Source of the DNA: an uncultured Pseudohongiella sp.
GTDB taxonomy: Bacteria > Pseudomonadota > Gammaproteobacteria > Pseudomonadales > Pseudohongiellaceae
Assembly: GCA_951812965.1 (NCBI GenBank)
Contig: OX638341.1
Location: 248,001 to 312,000 of the forward strand
DNA: 64,000 nt
Direction: 5' to 3'
Part shown: positions 28,454-37,138 of the stretch, in pieces
How the letters are laid out: every line of letters begins with the position of its first letter
How positions within the stretch are numbered: the stretch's first letter is position 1
Position numbers and translations under genes: made by a program
Notes under the pieces: model-generated
Seen by the model: only the letters and a program-made list of their open reading frames with translations
Told to the model about the DNA's origin: nothing
The model's database searches: none

Positions 28454-29611
28454 TCATCCCGCCTTCGGCCGGGCGATAATCCTGAGTCCGCTACCGATGA
28501 CGCTGACATCGACGAACTCGAGCGCGTCGCCTTGCGTCAGGGAATCGGGACCGGCGAATTCGAGCAGGGGTCTTGCGTCGCTGCCCAGCAATCGGGCGCC
28601 CACGTAGATGACCAGTTCGTCCACTAGGCCGGCGGCGACCAATGCCCCGCCCAGTACCGGCCCGGCCTCGACCAGGATTTCGTTGCATTGAAATTTCGTG
28701 GCGAGGCAGTTTAGCACGAATTCCAGGTCTACCCGCGCCTGCCGCGCCGGCGAAACGATGACCTCGACGTTGTCCGGGAAGCCAGCCGCGGAGGCCCGAT
28801 CCCGCAAGCTGAAGATCTTCACGGCGCCGTCCAGTGACAGGGTTTTGGCGTCTGCCGGTGTTTGCAGCTTGCTGTCGAGAATCACCCGCAGAGGCTGACC
28901 CGCCACCGACTTCCGTTTTTCCGCCAGTTCCCGCTCGCCGCCGGCCAGCGCTTCAGTGCGGGCGTTCAGGGACGGATCGTCGGCGAGGATTGTGTTTATT
29001 CCGGTGACGATGGCGCAACTGCCCGCGCGCAGCAGTTGCGCGTCGGCTCGAGCTTGCGGGTCGGTGATCCACTTGCTGCGTCCGTCGGCAAGCGCCGTCC
29101 TGCCGTCGAGACTCATGGCGAGTTTGCATCGCACGAATGGCCTTTGCTGGCACATGCGCCTGACGAATCCCTTGTTGAGCTCAATCGCGGCGCCGGCAAA
29201 TTCCTCGAGCCTGAATACTTCGATGCCGGCGGCTTCCAGTTGCTCGACGCCGGAGACTTGAGGATTGGGATCGAGCCCGGCAATTACTACATGTTTTACC
29301 CCAGCATCGATCAGCGCCCTGACGCAGGCTCCGGTGCGGCCTTCGTGCGAACAGGGTTCGAGAGTTACGAAAACCGTCGCCCCGGCGCCGCCTTCAGGGT
29401 CGGCGGCCAATGCAACGATTTCGGCATGTTCGCGGCCGGCGCCGGCATGAAACCCTTCACCCGTGCGGCGTCCGTCCCGGACGATCACACAGCCCACGCG
29501 GGGATTGGGCGCGCACGATAACACCGAGCGCGCGAGTTCAAAGGCCCGCCGCATGTGTTCCGGCCATTCCGCCAGTACTCCGGTGCAATCCGCTTGGGTG
29601 ATGATCCGCAT
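28454..29611 (-). CDS. ribD: Bifunctional riboflavin deaminase/reductase RibD
   Basis: RibD (385 residues) carries out the second and third steps of riboflavin synthesis. The N-terminal deaminase has the zinc motif HAEIVAL and TLEPCSHEGRTGACV, with RAFELARSVLSCAPNPRVGC before it. The C-terminal reductase begins around RPFVRCKLAMSLDGRTAL and has the usual NADPH-binding pattern with VEAGPVLGGALVAAGLVDE. Start ATG at 29611. It is 38 bp after nrdR and 10 bp before ribE, consistent with the operon order nrdR-ribD-ribE. Confidence 0.96.
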   Translation of the reverse strand: MRIITQADCTGVLAEWPEHMRRAFELARSVLSCAPNPRVGCVIVRDGRRTGEGFHAGAGREHAEIVALAADPEGGAGATVFVTLEPCSHEGRTGACVRALIDAGVKHVVIAGLDPNPQVSGVEQLEAAGIEVFRLEEFAGAAIELNKGFVRRMCQQRPFVRCKLAMSLDGRTALADGRSKWITDPQARADAQLLRAGSCAIVTGINTILADDPSLNARTEALAGGERELAEKRKSVAGQPLRVILDSKLQTPADAKTLSLDGAVKIFSLRDRASAAGFPDNVEVIVSPARQARVDLEFVLNCLATKFQCNEILVEAGPVLGGALVAAGLVDELVIYVGARLLGSDARPLLEFAGPDSLTQGDALEFVDVSVIGSGLRIIARPKAG

Positions 29612-29649
29612 TTGCCGCTGTCTCCAGGTTGGAGTCGGGATTTCCGGAC

Positions 29650-30105
29650 CTAGCTGCCTTTCGAGAGGCGTTCGATTTCCTGGCGGAACTCGTCCAGATC
29701 CTTGAAACTGCGATACACCGAGGCGAAACGCACGAATGCCACTTCATCGAGTTCGCGCAATTCCCGCATCACTTCCTCGCCGAGGATGCGCGAAGGAATT
29801 TCGCGCTCGCCGCCGGCGCGCAATTTCGCCTTGATCCGATTGACGGCCGCATCCACGCTCTCGATGCTCACCGGGCGTTTTTCCAGCGCCTTCTGCAGAC
29901 CCGAATGCAGCTTTTCATCGTTGAAAGGCTCGCGCGAACCGTCGCTCTTGATAATGCGCGGCATGACAAGTTCGGCGGATTCATAAGTCGTGAATCGTTC
30001 CTCGCAGGTAATGCATTCACGGCGGCGGCGCACGTGATCGCCGTCGGACACGAGCCGCGAATCGATTACCTTGGTGTCAACCGCACCACAAAAAGGACAA
30101 TGCAT
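29650..30105 (-). CDS. nrdR: Transcriptional repressor NrdR
   Basis: NrdR (151 residues) represses ribonucleotide reductase genes in response to ATP/dATP. The N-terminal zinc ribbon has the cysteine pairs in [17 protein letters not shown] and [17 protein letters not shown]. An ATP-cone follows from [15 protein letters not shown] through [14 protein letters not shown]. The ATG at 30105 starts directly at MHCPFC; upstream codons in the frame do not fit. It is 29 bp after glyA. No NrdR box was identified in the window. Confidence 0.96.
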   Translation of the reverse strand: MHCPFCGAVDTKVIDSRLVSDGDHVRRRRECITCEERFTTYESAELVMPRIIKSDGSREPFNDEKLHSGLQKALEKRPVSIESVDAAVNRIKAKLRAGGEREIPSRILGEEVMRELRELDEVAFVRFASVYRSFKDLDEFRQEIERLSKGS

Positions 30106-30134
30106 TTTTCTCTTTTTCCGTTCAGGGATTCCGT

Positions 30135-31397
30135 TCAGTCGAGCTTCCGGTACACCGGAAAATCCCGGCACAAAGCCAGGACTTTATCCCGCACTTCTTC
30201 GATCAGGGCCTCGTTGTCGAGGTCTTCGAGAATATCGCACATCCAGCCGGCCAGCGCCTCCACATGCGATTCCCGGAAGCCACGAGTCGTCACCGCCGGG
30301 GTGCCGATCCGCAGGCCGCTGGTGACGAAAGGCGGGTTCGGATCGTTCGGCACAGCGTTCTTGTTCACCGTGATATTCGCGCGTCCGAGAGCGGCGTCCG
30401 CGTCCTTGCCGGTAATCTGCTGGCGGATAAGGCTGAGCAGGAACAAGTGATCGTCGGTGCCGTCGGATACGACATCGAAGCCTCGTTCGATGAAAGTTCT
30501 TGCCATGGCGCGGGCGTTGTCGAGCACCTGCCGCTGGTACGCCTTGAACTCCTCGCTCATGGCTTCTCTGAAGCAAACCGCCTTGGCGGCGATGACGTGC
30601 ATCAGTGGGCCGCCCTGTCCCACGGGGAACACGTTGAAATTCAGCTTTTTTTCCAGCTCCGGATTAGACTTCGCCAGGATCAGGCCGCCGCGCGGACCGC
30701 GCAAGGTCTTGTGGGTCGTAGTGGTGGTCACGTCGGCGTACGGCACCGGGCTCGGATAGAGACCGGTGGCGACGAGCCCCGCGACATGCGCCATGTCTAC
30801 GACGAAATACGCGCCCGTATCATCCGCGATATCGCGAAAGCGCTGCCAGTCGATGATGCGGGAATAGGCCGAAAACCCCGCCACGATCACTTTCGGCCTG
30901 TGCTCCCGCGCAAGCGCCGCGACCTGATCGTAGTCAATCTCGCCGGTTTGCTCGTTCAGACCGTATTGCACGGCGTTGTAGATGCGTCCGGAAAAACTCA
31001 CCGATGCGCCATGCGTAAGGTGGCCGCCGTGAGCCAGGCTCATGCCGAGCAATGTGTCCCCGGGGTTCAACAGGGCGGAAAAAGCCGCGACATTGGCCTG
31101 TGAACCCGAGTGCGGCTGAACGTTCGCGAAATCTGCGTCGAACAGCTCGCGGGCGCGGTCGATCGCGAGCTGTTCGATCACGTCGACATGCTCGCAGCCC
31201 CCGTAATAACGCCTGCCAGGATAGCCCTCGGCGTATTTGTTGGTCAGCACCGAACCCTGGGCTTCGAGTACCCGGGGACTGGTATGGTTTTCCGAGGCAA
31301 TCAGCTCGATATGGGTTTCCTGCCGGTTTTCTTCGCCGCGGATGGCCTCGGCCACTGCGGGATCGCAATTTGCCAGCGTTTCGGCCGAGTTGAACAT
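30135..31397 (-). CDS. glyA: Serine hydroxymethyltransferase
   Basis: GlyA (420 residues) interconverts serine and glycine with tetrahydrofolate using PLP. The PLP lysine is in [14 protein letters not shown]. Other landmarks are [19 protein letters not shown] near the start, [18 protein letters not shown], and [19 protein letters not shown]. It is followed by nrdR after 29 bp and preceded by the primosome pair after 66 bp, so it may be read from its own promoter or from the upstream genes. No purine or glycine riboswitch was found in the 66-bp gap. Confidence 0.97.
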   Translation of the reverse strand: MFNSAETLANCDPAVAEAIRGEENRQETHIELIASENHTSPRVLEAQGSVLTNKYAEGYPGRRYYGGCEHVDVIEQLAIDRARELFDADFANVQPHSGSQANVAAFSALLNPGDTLLGMSLAHGGHLTHGASVSFSGRIYNAVQYGLNEQTGEIDYDQVAALAREHRPKVIVAGFSAYSRIIDWQRFRDIADDTGAYFVVDMAHVAGLVATGLYPSPVPYADVTTTTTHKTLRGPRGGLILAKSNPELEKKLNFNVFPVGQGGPLMHVIAAKAVCFREAMSEEFKAYQRQVLDNARAMARTFIERGFDVVSDGTDDHLFLLSLIRQQITGKDADAALGRANITVNKNAVPNDPNPPFVTSGLRIGTPAVTTRGFRESHVEALAGWMCDILEDLDNEALIEEVRDKVLALCRDFPVYRKLD

Positions 31398-31463
31398 CTG
31401 CTGCTCCTTGAGCGTCGGGCGGGGACGCGAATTATACCCGATGCGACAATTCCGGGACGCGTC

Positions 31464-32147
31464 CTAAAGCCCCAGTTCCTTGCGCATCTTGCGCAGGCGT
31501 TTGCGCAATTCGGCGTTGCCGAGTTCAGTCCGGGTCTGCTCCGGCAATGGCGTGGGACGCTCGATCTTCAATTCGGCGCCTTCGACTACCTGCCTGCAGA
31601 GATCGAGATAGTGATATTCGAATTGCGGGAAACTCACCGATTCGGGTTCGCTCGCCAGCAAGGACCAGCCGGCGGCGCTGCCGGCCAGAAAAACCGCCTC
31701 GTGGGACCAATCGTATGCGGCCTTGGGCGCCGGCGCCAGGCAGGCCTCTTCGTAGGCACGGCGGACCGGCGGCAGGCCGAACAGGGCGATGTCCTTGCGG
31801 CAGGCGTTGACCATGTCCGCGAGGGTCGGCATGAACTGACTGGATGCGGTCAATTCCGCGGTGGCGCGATTGATCTGGGCGGGACTGAAGCGGCGCAAGT
31901 GACCCAGCCAGTACTTCTTCGCCCTGTTCAGCGAAGCCTTGTCCGGAAATGCCTTGCGATACTGGTTGTGATAAGCCAGTTCGTATTCGGCGAACATCTG
32001 GTTGACCGCATCGACCTGATCCCGCTCGCTCGACGCGGCGCGACGCGGCGCTTCTCCCTTATTCCGCCCAGCTTCGGTCTGTGATGCGCTGGTACCACGA
32101 GCGATCTTCCGCTCCGATTGCTCCAGCAGGGACTTGATCTCCCGCAT
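31464..32147 (-). CDS. Lambda P-like replication protein (putative helicase loader)
   Basis: This 227-residue protein resembles the phage lambda replication protein P family and its chromosomal relatives in gammaproteobacteria. The pattern QMFAEYELAYHNQYRKAF followed by KKYWLGHLRRFSPAQI and SSQFMPTLADMVNACR is typical, and EYHYLDLCRQVVEG follows. Lambda P binds DnaB and loads it on DNA. Here it lies next to a DnaT-like gene, so a role with DnaB in replication restart is likely. GAGGAAG lies just before the ATG at 32147. Its 5' end overlaps the DnaT-like gene by 89 bp in another frame, a rather long overlap. Confidence 0.72.
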   Translation of the reverse strand: MREIKSLLEQSERKIARGTSASQTEAGRNKGEAPRRAASSERDQVDAVNQMFAEYELAYHNQYRKAFPDKASLNRAKKYWLGHLRRFSPAQINRATAELTASSQFMPTLADMVNACRKDIALFGLPPVRRAYEEACLAPAPKAAYDWSHEAVFLAGSAAGWSLLASEPESVSFPQFEYHYLDLCRQVVEGAELKIERPTPLPEQTRTELGNAELRKRLRKMRKELGL

Positions 32148-33165
32148 CGACTTCCTCGTTTGCCTGCCGTTTCAGGCGTTGCGCCCACAACTGCTTGATG
32201 CGTTGCAGGAATATTGTATTCCAGGATGCCCTGGCTTCTCCGGTTTCGCGCCAATAGAGCACGAATTCCTGAACCTGGCCCCTGGCCCAATCCTCGTCGA
32301 TCTGGGCCAGTTGCAATATCTCCAGGCAGGCCGCGTCCGGCTGCCAGTCCGGCGCTATCGGCTGCGGCTCAAGTCCGTACAGTTCCGCGGCCTGTAAACG
32401 ATGCCATTGCCGTTGCACATGAGCGATAAACTTCGAATTCCAGGCATCCTGCGCCACGCCCCGTTCCATCCAGTACAACACGAATTCGGGAATCGCGTCT
32501 TCGATAAAATTGCGATTGACGCCGTCGCGAACGAGTATTTCCAGCGCGACTTCGTCTGGTTGCCACCCCCAGCTCATGGTTCCGAAGCGTTCGCGCGCTC
32601 CGGATGCGGTCTGCTCCTCTCGCCATTGTTTCAGCACATACTTGCAGAATTCATTGCCCCAGGAATGGAGCGCAATGCCGCGTTCGCGCCAGTAGAGCAC
32701 GAATCGCGCAACCTGCGCGTGGATAAAGTCGTCCGGAATGTCGTGATGTCGGCATTGTTTGACCCATTCCTCATCGGGCTGCCAGTCTGGCGGAATCGGC
32801 CCGGTGACGCCAGGTCTCCGGCGTACCCTGCTGCGCTGCCGCGGGGCGCCGTCCATGCGTTGCAAGGCGTACCAGGCCGCGCCGTCCTCCCGCGGATGGG
32901 GTTCGTACGCAAGCATGTCGAGTTGCATCAGCCGCAGGCGGATTCGATCGAGATCGGTCGCTTTCCAGAAAGGAAAGAAACGTCCCATGTCGGCATCACT
33001 CAGCAGCACGAAATCCAGGCCTGGATGCGACTCGAGTTTTTCGGTAGCGCGAAAAGTCAGGATTTCGGCTAAAACATGCACCATGACCGCTTCCTCCAGT
33101 CCGATGGTCGCCGCCAACGCGGGAGAAACCGCGATCGGACGGTCGGAATAGAGGGATCCCAGCAT
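32059..33165 (-). CDS. DnaT-like primosome protein with three DnaT-type repeats
   Basis: This 368-residue protein has an N-terminal winged-helix-like domain (residues about 1-105; FVLLSDADMGRFFPFW) and then three repeats of a DnaT-type single-stranded-DNA-binding segment at about residues 127-181, 200-254 and 273-327. Each has a WQPD start, an FVLYW core and a tryptophan near the end. E. coli DnaT has one such segment, so a tandem triple is unusual. DnaT links PriA/PriB to the DnaB-DnaC complex in replication restart. The adjacent P-like gene may serve as the loader. Start ATG at 33165. The product of the last codons overlaps the next gene by 89 bp. Confidence 0.78.
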   Translation of the reverse strand: MLGSLYSDRPIAVSPALAATIGLEEAVMVHVLAEILTFRATEKLESHPGLDFVLLSDADMGRFFPFWKATDLDRIRLRLMQLDMLAYEPHPREDGAAWYALQRMDGAPRQRSRVRRRPGVTGPIPPDWQPDEEWVKQCRHHDIPDDFIHAQVARFVLYWRERGIALHSWGNEFCKYVLKQWREEQTASGARERFGTMSWGWQPDEVALEILVRDGVNRNFIEDAIPEFVLYWMERGVAQDAWNSKFIAHVQRQWHRLQAAELYGLEPQPIAPDWQPDAACLEILQLAQIDEDWARGQVQEFVLYWRETGEARASWNTIFLQRIKQLWAQRLKRQANEEVDAGDQVPAGAIGAEDRSWYQRITDRSWAE

Positions 33166-33246
33166 CGATGCTTAATCAAAGGGCAAGGCGGACGAAGGCT
33201 CAGAACCGCAACCTTAACACATACATCTTCGGACAGTCGGGATTCC

Positions 33247-33325
33247 GTAGGGGCGAGGCATGCCTCGCCCGTGGATGGCCCCTACACCGTGCAACACTTG
33301 CGGGCGAGGCATGCCTCGCCCCTAC
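33247..33325. repeat. Palindromic repeat pair (GAGGCATGCCTC core)
   Basis: Two copies of a short palindrome with core GGGCGAGGCATGCCTCGCCC lie at 33247-33271 and 33301-33325. They are separated by 29 bp that include a stray GGCCCCTAC arm. The same core recurs at 35.9, 57.1-57.5 and 60.3 kb. Frames reading through it give the well-known false peptide GARHASP. It is probably a repetitive extragenic palindrome family. Confidence 0.88.
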
Positions 33326-33419
33326 ATGGTGAACTTGCACAACCGGTTGTCCGCGCCGTCGGTAAAACTTTAGTATCCATGTCGATGATTCACATCCGGC
33401 AAACGAGGGACAGGCCTGC

Positions 33420-34367
33420 ATGAGCAAAACACCCAGCGCGTCGTCCGAGATTCCGGAGGAGTCGATTCTTGAATTCGTGGCGGAACAGCGTCTGCCGGAT
33501 AGTTATCGCGAGCAAGCGAGAAACTGGCTGTTGCCGTTGGCATGGATCCTGCGGAATCTTGTCGCAGGTTCGTCCACGCCTTTGCGTATCGGCGTCAGTG
33601 GCGCCCAGGGCAGCGGCAAGTCCACGCTGGCCGCCTTGCTGCCGCGCTTGATGGCAACCTGGGACTTACGCACGGTTTCGCTGTCGATCGACGATTTCTA
33701 CCTGAGCCGCTCCCAGCGGCTGAAACTTGCTGAAACCGTGCATCCAATGCTGGCTACTCGCGGAGTTCCCGGCACTCACGAGATTGAGCTGATGGTTTCA
33801 GTGCTTGACGACCTGGTGCGTGCCGGTAACGGCGATTCGGTATCTTTACCGAAGTTCGACAAGTCTATCGACGACCGTGTCGACCCCGATGCCTGGGCCG
33901 GCGGCAAGCCTGATCTGATTCTGCTGGAAGGCTGGTTTGTCGGGCTTGCCCCGCAAGGGGCGGAAGAACTTCATCAGCCGGTAAATTCCCTGGAAACTGA
34001 AGAGGACCAGCAAGGCGTCTGGCGCAGCTACGTCAACGACCGTCTTGCCGAATACCACGAGCGCGTATTCGCTTCCCTGGACCGCCTGATCTTCCTGTGC
34101 GCGCCGGATTTTGAAAGTGTTTATCGCTGGCGCGGCCTGCAAGAGAAAAAACTGCGTGAAAGCGTGAAAACGGACGGCGCGGCGATCATGAACGAGGGGC
34201 AACTTCGCCGTTTCATCGAGCATTACGAACGCCTTACCCGCCATGCGCTTGCCACACTGCCGGAGCAGGCCGACTGGATGTTCGTGCTTGACGAATCCCA
34301 GCAGATCGTCGCCAGGGTTGACCGTATACCCGATCAGGCGCTTTCGGCGAGCCGGCCTCGCAATTGA
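33420..34367 (+). CDS. D-glycerate 3-kinase-like P-loop kinase
   Basis: This 315-residue protein has the uridine-kinase-like P-loop GVSGAQGSGKSTLAALL near residue 58. It also has a VSLSIDDFYLSRSQRLKLA stretch, RGVPGTHEIELM, and LILLEGWFVGLAP, which match the plant-type D-glycerate 3-kinase (GLYK) and its bacterial relatives. The family phosphorylates glycerate to 3-phosphoglycerate, returning photorespiratory or serine-derived carbon to glycolysis. The start ATG at 33420 is 95 bp after the palindromes. The permease gene is convergent with it, 38 bp away. The exact substrate of this bacterial branch is less certain than the fold. Confidence 0.82.
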   Translation: MSKTPSASSEIPEESILEFVAEQRLPDSYREQARNWLLPLAWILRNLVAGSSTPLRIGVSGAQGSGKSTLAALLPRLMATWDLRTVSLSIDDFYLSRSQRLKLAETVHPMLATRGVPGTHEIELMVSVLDDLVRAGNGDSVSLPKFDKSIDDRVDPDAWAGGKPDLILLEGWFVGLAPQGAEELHQPVNSLETEEDQQGVWRSYVNDRLAEYHERVFASLDRLIFLCAPDFESVYRWRGLQEKKLRESVKTDGAAIMNEGQLRRFIEHYERLTRHALATLPEQADWMFVLDESQQIVARVDRIPDQALSASRPRN

Positions 34368-34405
34368 ATCATTTGGAATCGTACATGCCATCCCTGGCAA
34401 GTCGT

Positions 34406-35455
34406 TCAGCCCTCAAGAAGCTGTGCTTCTTGTCGGCTTTGCCGACCGGGCTTCACCCAAACTCTCAATACGAGGACTGAAAGCAATACCGCCAGGCCGT
34501 GCCGCCACCAAGCCCAGGTTTCGCCATGCGCCATGGCGGATAGTTGCAGCGGCCAGCCGAACCATTCGTACAATTCGTTCAACAACAGCCCACAGGCAAT
34601 AGCGGAACCGATAACGCCGATCAGATAGGCGATCAGTGAACGGTAGCCCAGGTGAACCTTGATTACTCCCATGGTGGCGATATTGGTCGCCGGGCCGGTG
34701 AGCATGAACACCAGGGCGGCGCCGGGAGAAATGCCGGCAAACAGGAATCCGGCGGCAACGGGAGTCGAGGCGGTTGCACAGATGTACATGGGCAGGCCGA
34801 CGACGACCATGACGATCATCGCCAGCAGGCCGTCGCCCCATTGCAGGAAGAAGGATTGCGGCACGAGCACGGATATGAGCGCGGCCGCGCCCAGACCGAT
34901 TACCAGCCATTTGGCGGTATCTGCGATCATGCTGCCAAAGCCGTAAGTGACGGCATTGACGAATCTCTCGCCAAGCGGCGGCATCTCCTGCTCTTCCTGT
35001 TGCGAAGAAGAACAGCAATGCCCCGTTTCCGTTTCCACTTCCGCGGATTCGTCTTCGCGGTCCATGGTATTGACCAGCAGGCCGGCGGCTATGGCGCTAA
35101 GAATTGCGCCGATCGGCCGGCAAAGGGCGAAAATCGGACCGAGCACGGCATAGGAGAAGGAGATCGAATCGACTCCGGTCTCCGGGGTCGCCACGAGAAA
35201 GGACGACGTTGCTCCCTTGGAAGCGCCGGCCTTGCGGATGCCGAGCGCGGCGGGAATCACGCCGCAGGAACAAAGCGGCAGCGGCGCGCCGATAAAGGCC
35301 GCTTTCACGACCGAGCCGGCGCCGGGCTGAGCCAGTTGACCCTTGACCCAGCGGTCGGGAATTACCTGCTTGATGATGCCCGCAAGCAGATAGCCCGCCA
35401 GCAGCCAGGGGGCGCTTTCGACCACCAGGTCCCAGAAAGATGCCAGAAATATCAT
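34406..35455 (-). CDS. SO_0444-family Cu/Zn efflux permease
   Basis: This 349-residue membrane protein belongs to the SO_0444/permease family implicated in copper and zinc efflux. The family signature PLPLCSCGVIPAALG and KAGASKGATSSFLVATPE are present, with about eight hydrophobic segments, a cytoplasmic His/Cys-rich loop (GHCCSSSQQ) and a second bundle with YICATASTPVAAGFLF. The ATG at 35455 overlaps the stop of the MerR-type regulator (ATGA), so the two are one operon. The regulator and its promoter at 35992-36022 suggest metal induction. The metal is not established. Confidence 0.86.
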   Translation of the reverse strand: MIFLASFWDLVVESAPWLLAGYLLAGIIKQVIPDRWVKGQLAQPGAGSVVKAAFIGAPLPLCSCGVIPAALGIRKAGASKGATSSFLVATPETGVDSISFSYAVLGPIFALCRPIGAILSAIAAGLLVNTMDREDESAEVETETGHCCSSSQQEEQEMPPLGERFVNAVTYGFGSMIADTAKWLVIGLGAAALISVLVPQSFFLQWGDGLLAMIVMVVVGLPMYICATASTPVAAGFLFAGISPGAALVFMLTGPATNIATMGVIKVHLGYRSLIAYLIGVIGSAIACGLLLNELYEWFGWPLQLSAMAHGETWAWWRHGLAVLLSVLVLRVWVKPGRQSRQEAQLLEG

Positions 35456-35889
35456 GACGAAATACTCGATTCGGGTTTCGGCTGTGCTACTTGCCCATGC
35501 TCCAGGGCTTCCATGATTGAACAATGGGTAGCGCTTTCAGGGCCGCCGCAGCAACTGTCGAGAAGAATTCCCAATGTGTTCTTCATCGACTCGAGTTCAC
35601 GCAACCGGTCGTTGACTTCGTTCAACTTGCGGCGGGTAATCTCGGCGACCTGTTCGCAGCTATGGCTGTCCTTGTCGACACGTATGGACAGCAGCATGGC
35701 GATGTCTTCCAGGGAGAAGCCGACGTTGCGCGCGGTGCGGACGAATTCGACCCTCCGCAGATCGGACTCGTCGTATTCCCTGTAGCCGCCTTCGCTGCGG
35801 CTGTTGTGGCTGACCAGACCCTGCTTTTCGTAGAAGCGCAAGGTATGCGGTGAAAGCCCGGTACGCTTCGACAACTCACTGATTCTCAT
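35452..35889 (-). CDS. MerR-family metal-responsive regulator
   Basis: This 145-residue regulator has the MerR N-terminal HTH (MRISELSKRTGLSPHTLRFY then GYREYDESDLRRVEFV). The C-terminus carries cysteines in DKDSHSCEQV and DSCCGGPESATHCSI, in the layout used for Zn, Cd, Pb or Cu sensing in the ZntR/CadR/PbrR group. It regulates the overlapping permease gene. The start ATG at 35889 begins MRISEL. A promoter with a 19-bp spacer lies 103 bp upstream, as expected for MerR activation by DNA distortion. Metal identity cannot be judged. Confidence 0.88.
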   Translation of the reverse strand: MRISELSKRTGLSPHTLRFYEKQGLVSHNSRSEGGYREYDESDLRRVEFVRTARNVGFSLEDIAMLLSIRVDKDSHSCEQVAEITRRKLNEVNDRLRELESMKNTLGILLDSCCGGPESATHCSIMEALEHGQVAQPKPESSISS

Positions 35890-35925
35890 TTTTGACCGAC
35901 CCCGGTTCATTTTCCAGTGATGGAT

Positions 35926-35984
35926 ACAGGGGCGAGGCGTGCCTCACCTTTTCCGACCGTGTAGGGGCGAGGCATGCCTCGCCC
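35926..35984. repeat. Palindromic repeat pair in the merR leader
   Basis: Two palindrome copies, one variant (GGGGCGAGGCGTGCCTCACC near 35928-35947) and one with the canonical core (35961-35984). They lie between the putative MerR-type promoter and the regulator's start, so they are expected in the 5' leader of the merR-permease mRNA. Confidence 0.82.
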
Positions 35985-35991
35985 GATACAA

Positions 35992-36022
35992 AGCATAACC
36001 TTTGATCTACCTCTAAAGTCAA
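35992..36022 (-). promoter_or_regulatory. Putative MerR-type promoter with 19-bp spacer
   Basis: On the minus strand, TTGACT (36022-36017) and TATGCT (35997-35992) are separated by exactly 19 bp. The spacer carries an imperfect dyad (ACTTTAGAGG / ATCAAAGGT). Elongated 19-20-bp spacers are characteristic of MerR-activated promoters. It points towards the MerR-permease operon at 35889. The dyad is weak, so this is a prediction. Confidence 0.65.
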
Positions 36023-36025
36023 GCC

Positions 36026-36199
36026 CTAATTCGCGGAATCGGGCTCGTTGTAGATGGTGGCGCGCAATTCGGGCCAGGCAAACGCGTCGAGCGGATTTCG
36101 CGCGTCGGGATTTCCTGCCCGCAAGTCCGGCAATACATAGCTGTTCGCGGGTTTGGGCTCCCCCAGCAGTTGGTCTTGCAGATCGATTGTGGTCTTCAT
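36026..36199 (-). pseudogene. Possible truncated VapB-type antitoxin remnant
   Basis: A 57-residue frame starts MKTTIDLQDQLLGE, like the N-terminal strand and first helix of VapB-type antitoxins. It then runs through LPDLRAGNPDARNPLD and WPELRATIYNEPDSAN, which resemble a VapB C-terminus. The helix-rich middle appears to be missing, and there is no toxin gene next to it. The stop falls next to the MerR-type promoter. It may be a decaying remnant or a chance resemblance. Confidence 0.35.
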
Positions 36200-36287
36200 C
36201 GGCGCATATTGGCAACATTTATCAGTATGGGAAAGCAATGTAACAGTTACCGGATCAGTCCGCCGAAGGATTTCTGCATCGAAGCAG

Positions 36288-36310
36288 ACCGGTTCGAACC
36301 GGTTTTTCTT
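36288..36310 (+). terminator. Perfect palindrome followed by T-run (possible terminator)
   Basis: ACCGGTTCGAACCGGT is a perfect 16-bp palindrome and is followed by TTTTCTT, a pattern like a short intrinsic terminator on the plus strand. No gene ends just upstream on that strand, and the carbonic anhydrase gene starts 60 bp further on. It may instead be an operator or attenuator. The stem is only 8 bp and would need the two halves to form without a loop, so confidence is limited. Confidence 0.4.
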
Positions 36311-36369
36311 GACCCCGTGAGCCAGCTTTGGAAATAATTCGCTCGCTGGCAAAAGTTGAGAGGAGAAAA

Positions 36370-37137
36370 ATGGGTAAGCGGTCATTTCCGATAGTTGTGT
36401 CCGGCGGTGTGCTGTTGCTGGCCGGATTCCTGGTCTCGCCCGTAAACGGAGCGGAAGAAGTTTCCTGGAGTTACGAAGGCGCCACCGGCCCCGTGCAATG
36501 GGGCGGTCTGGACGCTTCGTTCGCGGCCTGCACCGAGGGGGCTCAGCAGTCGCCGATCAATCTGGCGGACGCGATTCCGGCGCAAGGCGGAACGCTCGAG
36601 ATCGACTGGCAATCCACCGGCGCCGAGGTCGTCGACAATGGTCATACCATCCAGGTGAACGTGGCTTCGGGCAGTTCGATGCGCCTGGAAGGCCGGAATT
36701 TCTCGTTGTTGCAATTTCATTTTCATCTTCCAAGCGAGCACACGGTGGACGGCCGAAGCATTCCCATGGAGGTCCATTTCGTGCACCAGGCCGCGGCAGG
36801 CGATCTCGCCGTCATCGGCGTCTTCATGGAAACCGGCGCCGGCCACGCCGCCATCGACGAAATCTGGAATGCGATTCCCGACGCCGTCGGGGAGCCGGCA
36901 AGTCTTGCGGACTTCGATCCCAATGCCCTGCTGCCGGACGGTCTCGCCCATTCGCGCTATGCCGGCTCGCTGACCACGCCGCCCTGTTCGGAAGTGGTCA
37001 GTTGGGTGGTGCTGGATGAGACGATTGCCGTTTCCCAGGCCCAGGTCGACGCCTTCGCGGATTTGTATCCGATGAATGCGCGGCCGGTGCAGGAATTGAA
37101 TCGGCGTTTCGTCCTGTCACGAGCGGACAGCCGGTAA
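36370..37137 (+). CDS. Periplasmic alpha-carbonic anhydrase
   Basis: This 255-residue enzyme hydrates CO2 to bicarbonate in the periplasm. A signal peptide (RSFPIVVSGGVLLLAGFLVS) precedes the mature region, which begins EEVSWSYEGATGPVQWG. Zn-ligand histidines are in LLQFHFHLPSEHTV and PMEVHFVHQAA. Other family landmarks are EGAQQSPINLADAI and YAGSLTTPPCSEVVSWVV. An AGGAG site lies 6 bases before the ATG at 36370; the frame is open from 36328. Length and motifs match the alpha class, as in many gammaproteobacteria. Confidence 0.95.
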   Translation: MGKRSFPIVVSGGVLLLAGFLVSPVNGAEEVSWSYEGATGPVQWGGLDASFAACTEGAQQSPINLADAIPAQGGTLEIDWQSTGAEVVDNGHTIQVNVASGSSMRLEGRNFSLLQFHFHLPSEHTVDGRSIPMEVHFVHQAAAGDLAVIGVFMETGAGHAAIDEIWNAIPDAVGEPASLADFDPNALLPDGLAHSRYAGSLTTPPCSEVVSWVVLDETIAVSQAQVDAFADLYPMNARPVQELNRRFVLSRADSR

Positions 37138-37138
37138 A

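Noticed and set aside
33200..33427. 75-residue frame with GARHASP motif
   Set aside because: It is a translation of the palindromic repeats. The same peptide appears wherever the repeat occurs (for example 57386-57598 and 35907-36218).
36288..36310. tRNA T-arm (GGTTCGAACC)
   Set aside because: The preceding 60 bases cannot form an acceptor, D and anticodon arm. The sequence is a simple palindrome.
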